Part shown: piece after piece, positions 4,863 to 5,432 of the stretch
How the letters are laid out: the number at the start of each line of letters is the position of its first letter
Position numbering within the stretch: the stretch's first letter is position 1
Assembly: GCA_029263275.1 (NCBI GenBank)
Contig: JAJCXU010000589.1
Location: 1-5,432, forward strand
Source of the DNA: Ilumatobacter sp.
Lineage (GTDB): Bacteria; Actinomycetota; Acidimicrobiia; Acidimicrobiales; Ilumatobacteraceae
DNA length: 5,432 nt
Direction of reading: 5' to 3'
Notes under the pieces: model-generated
Told to the model about the DNA's origin: nothing
What the model saw: the letters and a program-made list of their open reading frames with translations, nothing else
Databases searched by the model: none
Position numbers and translations under genes: made by a program

Positions 4863-5432
4863 GAACGTTCGCGTACTCGGCCGGCGACGGGTGGCCATCA
4901 GCGCGGCGGCCCCGGCAATGAGCAACCCGAGGGCCACCCAGATCTGTGTCGAGGTGTCGCCACCCGTCTCGGGCAGCACCGTGGTCAGCGTGATCGGCGG
5001 ATTGGTCGACGTCACCGCCGGGTTGCTGGTCGGTGGCGTCGTCGTTGACGCTGCCACCGTTGTTGACGGGGTGGTCGTTGTCGTCGACGGGGCGGCGAGG
5101 CGCAGGTCATAGGTGACCTGATTGCAGGCCAGTTGCTGGCCAGTGGCAGCGATGTTGATCATCTGTGGCGAAAGGTCCTGGAAGGAGTTTCCACCGGGGA
5201 TCCTCAGCTCAGGAACCTGCGCGAAGTCGGTCACGCAGGGGAAGAGCGGCGCGTAGTACCTGGTGCCCGCTTGATCAACGCTGGCCGTCAGCATCGGCTT
5301 GACGACGAGTGCGGACGGGTCGCTGACATCGAAATCGAGTGAGAAGTCGATATCCGAGGGGCCGGGCGGCAAGGCAGCTGCCACGGCATCGGGAAGTTCG
5401 AGGATCAGGAACTTCGTTCCAGCCTCGGCCTG
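4860..5432 (-). CDS. LPETGG cell-wall-anchored surface protein, C-terminal part (5' end outside window)
   Basis: The frame is open to the right edge, so the start and any signal peptide are missing; 190 residues are visible. The order is an extracellular domain (visible residues 1 to about 113) with two cysteines (66 and 103) that could form a disulfide, then a Thr/Pro/Ser-rich stalk (about 114-152), the sortase motif LPETG (153-157; DNA 4976-4962) followed by Gly, a hydrophobic segment IWVALGLLIAGAAALMA, and a basic tail RRRPSTRTF. This is the classic C-terminal sorting signal: sortase cuts between Thr and Gly and links the protein to the cell wall. No sortase gene is in the window. The globular domain (segments such as SDIDFSLDFDVSDPSALVV and RIPGGNSFQDL) is not recognised. 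A GTG at 5384 is an internal codon rather than the start, because sequence of the same character continues upstream. The small helical gene lies 56 bases downstream. Confidence 0.83.
   Translation of the reverse strand, partial: QAEAGTKFLILELPDAVAAALPPGPSDIDFSLDFDVSDPSALVVKPMLTASVDQAGTRYYAPLFPCVTDFAQVPELRIPGGNSFQDLSPQMINIAATGQQLACNQVTYDLRLAAPSTTTTTPSTTVAASTTTPPTSNPAVTSTNPPITLTTVLPETGGDTSTQIWVALGLLIAGAAALMATRRRPSTRTF

Noticed and set aside
4998..5100. Low-complexity GTCGTTG-type repeats that might be a tandem repeat or CRISPR-like array
   Set aside because: They are irregular and simply encode the Thr/Pro/Ser-rich stalk of the surface protein; there are no uniform repeats or spacers.

Overview
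The window is GC-rich with coding on both strands. GTG starts are common, and there is a C-terminal LPETGG sortase signal behind a Thr/Pro-rich stalk. This suggests a high-GC Gram-positive actinobacterium. The style of the Thr-rich stalk and of the PDH-E1-like protein would fit the Acidimicrobiia, but that placement is inference from memory, not from a marker gene.

Left part (1-2055): two minus-strand genes, a MaoC-like hotdog dehydratase cut by the window edge and an alpha/beta hydrolase upstream of it. They face away from a plus-strand pair: a PaaI-type hotdog thioesterase and, 7 bases further on, a YjeF_N / NAD(P)H-hydrate epimerase-like protein. The divergent hydrolase and thioesterase both appear to start at GTG, without a visible ribosome binding site. 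Each has a TANNNT hexamer 6-7 bases before the start, as expected for leaderless actinobacterial transcripts. The genes suggest acyl-CoA / ester chemistry plus nicotinamide cofactor repair, with no single recognisable pathway.

Middle (2056-2159): a 104-base convergent gap containing three copies of TGAGTCAC (either orientation). Two of them form the arms of a perfect 10-bp inverted repeat that runs into the stop codon of the next gene.

Right part (2160-5432): three minus-strand genes. In transcription order they are the C-terminal part of an LPETGG cell-wall-anchored surface protein (start outside the window), a 55-residue helical protein with a good ribosome binding site, and a 777-residue thiamine-diphosphate enzyme related to homodimeric pyruvate dehydrogenase E1 / transketolase. 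A 142-base gap with a hairpin separates the last two, so the E1-like gene may be its own transcription unit. No E2 or E3 partner is visible.

Most of the window looks like ordinary chromosomal housekeeping and accessory metabolism. I found no mobile element, CRISPR array, tRNA, rRNA or defence system. The points most worth a second look are the altered phosphate-binding motif in the epimerase, the TGASTCA cluster, the unannotated-size small protein and the orphan E1-like enzyme.
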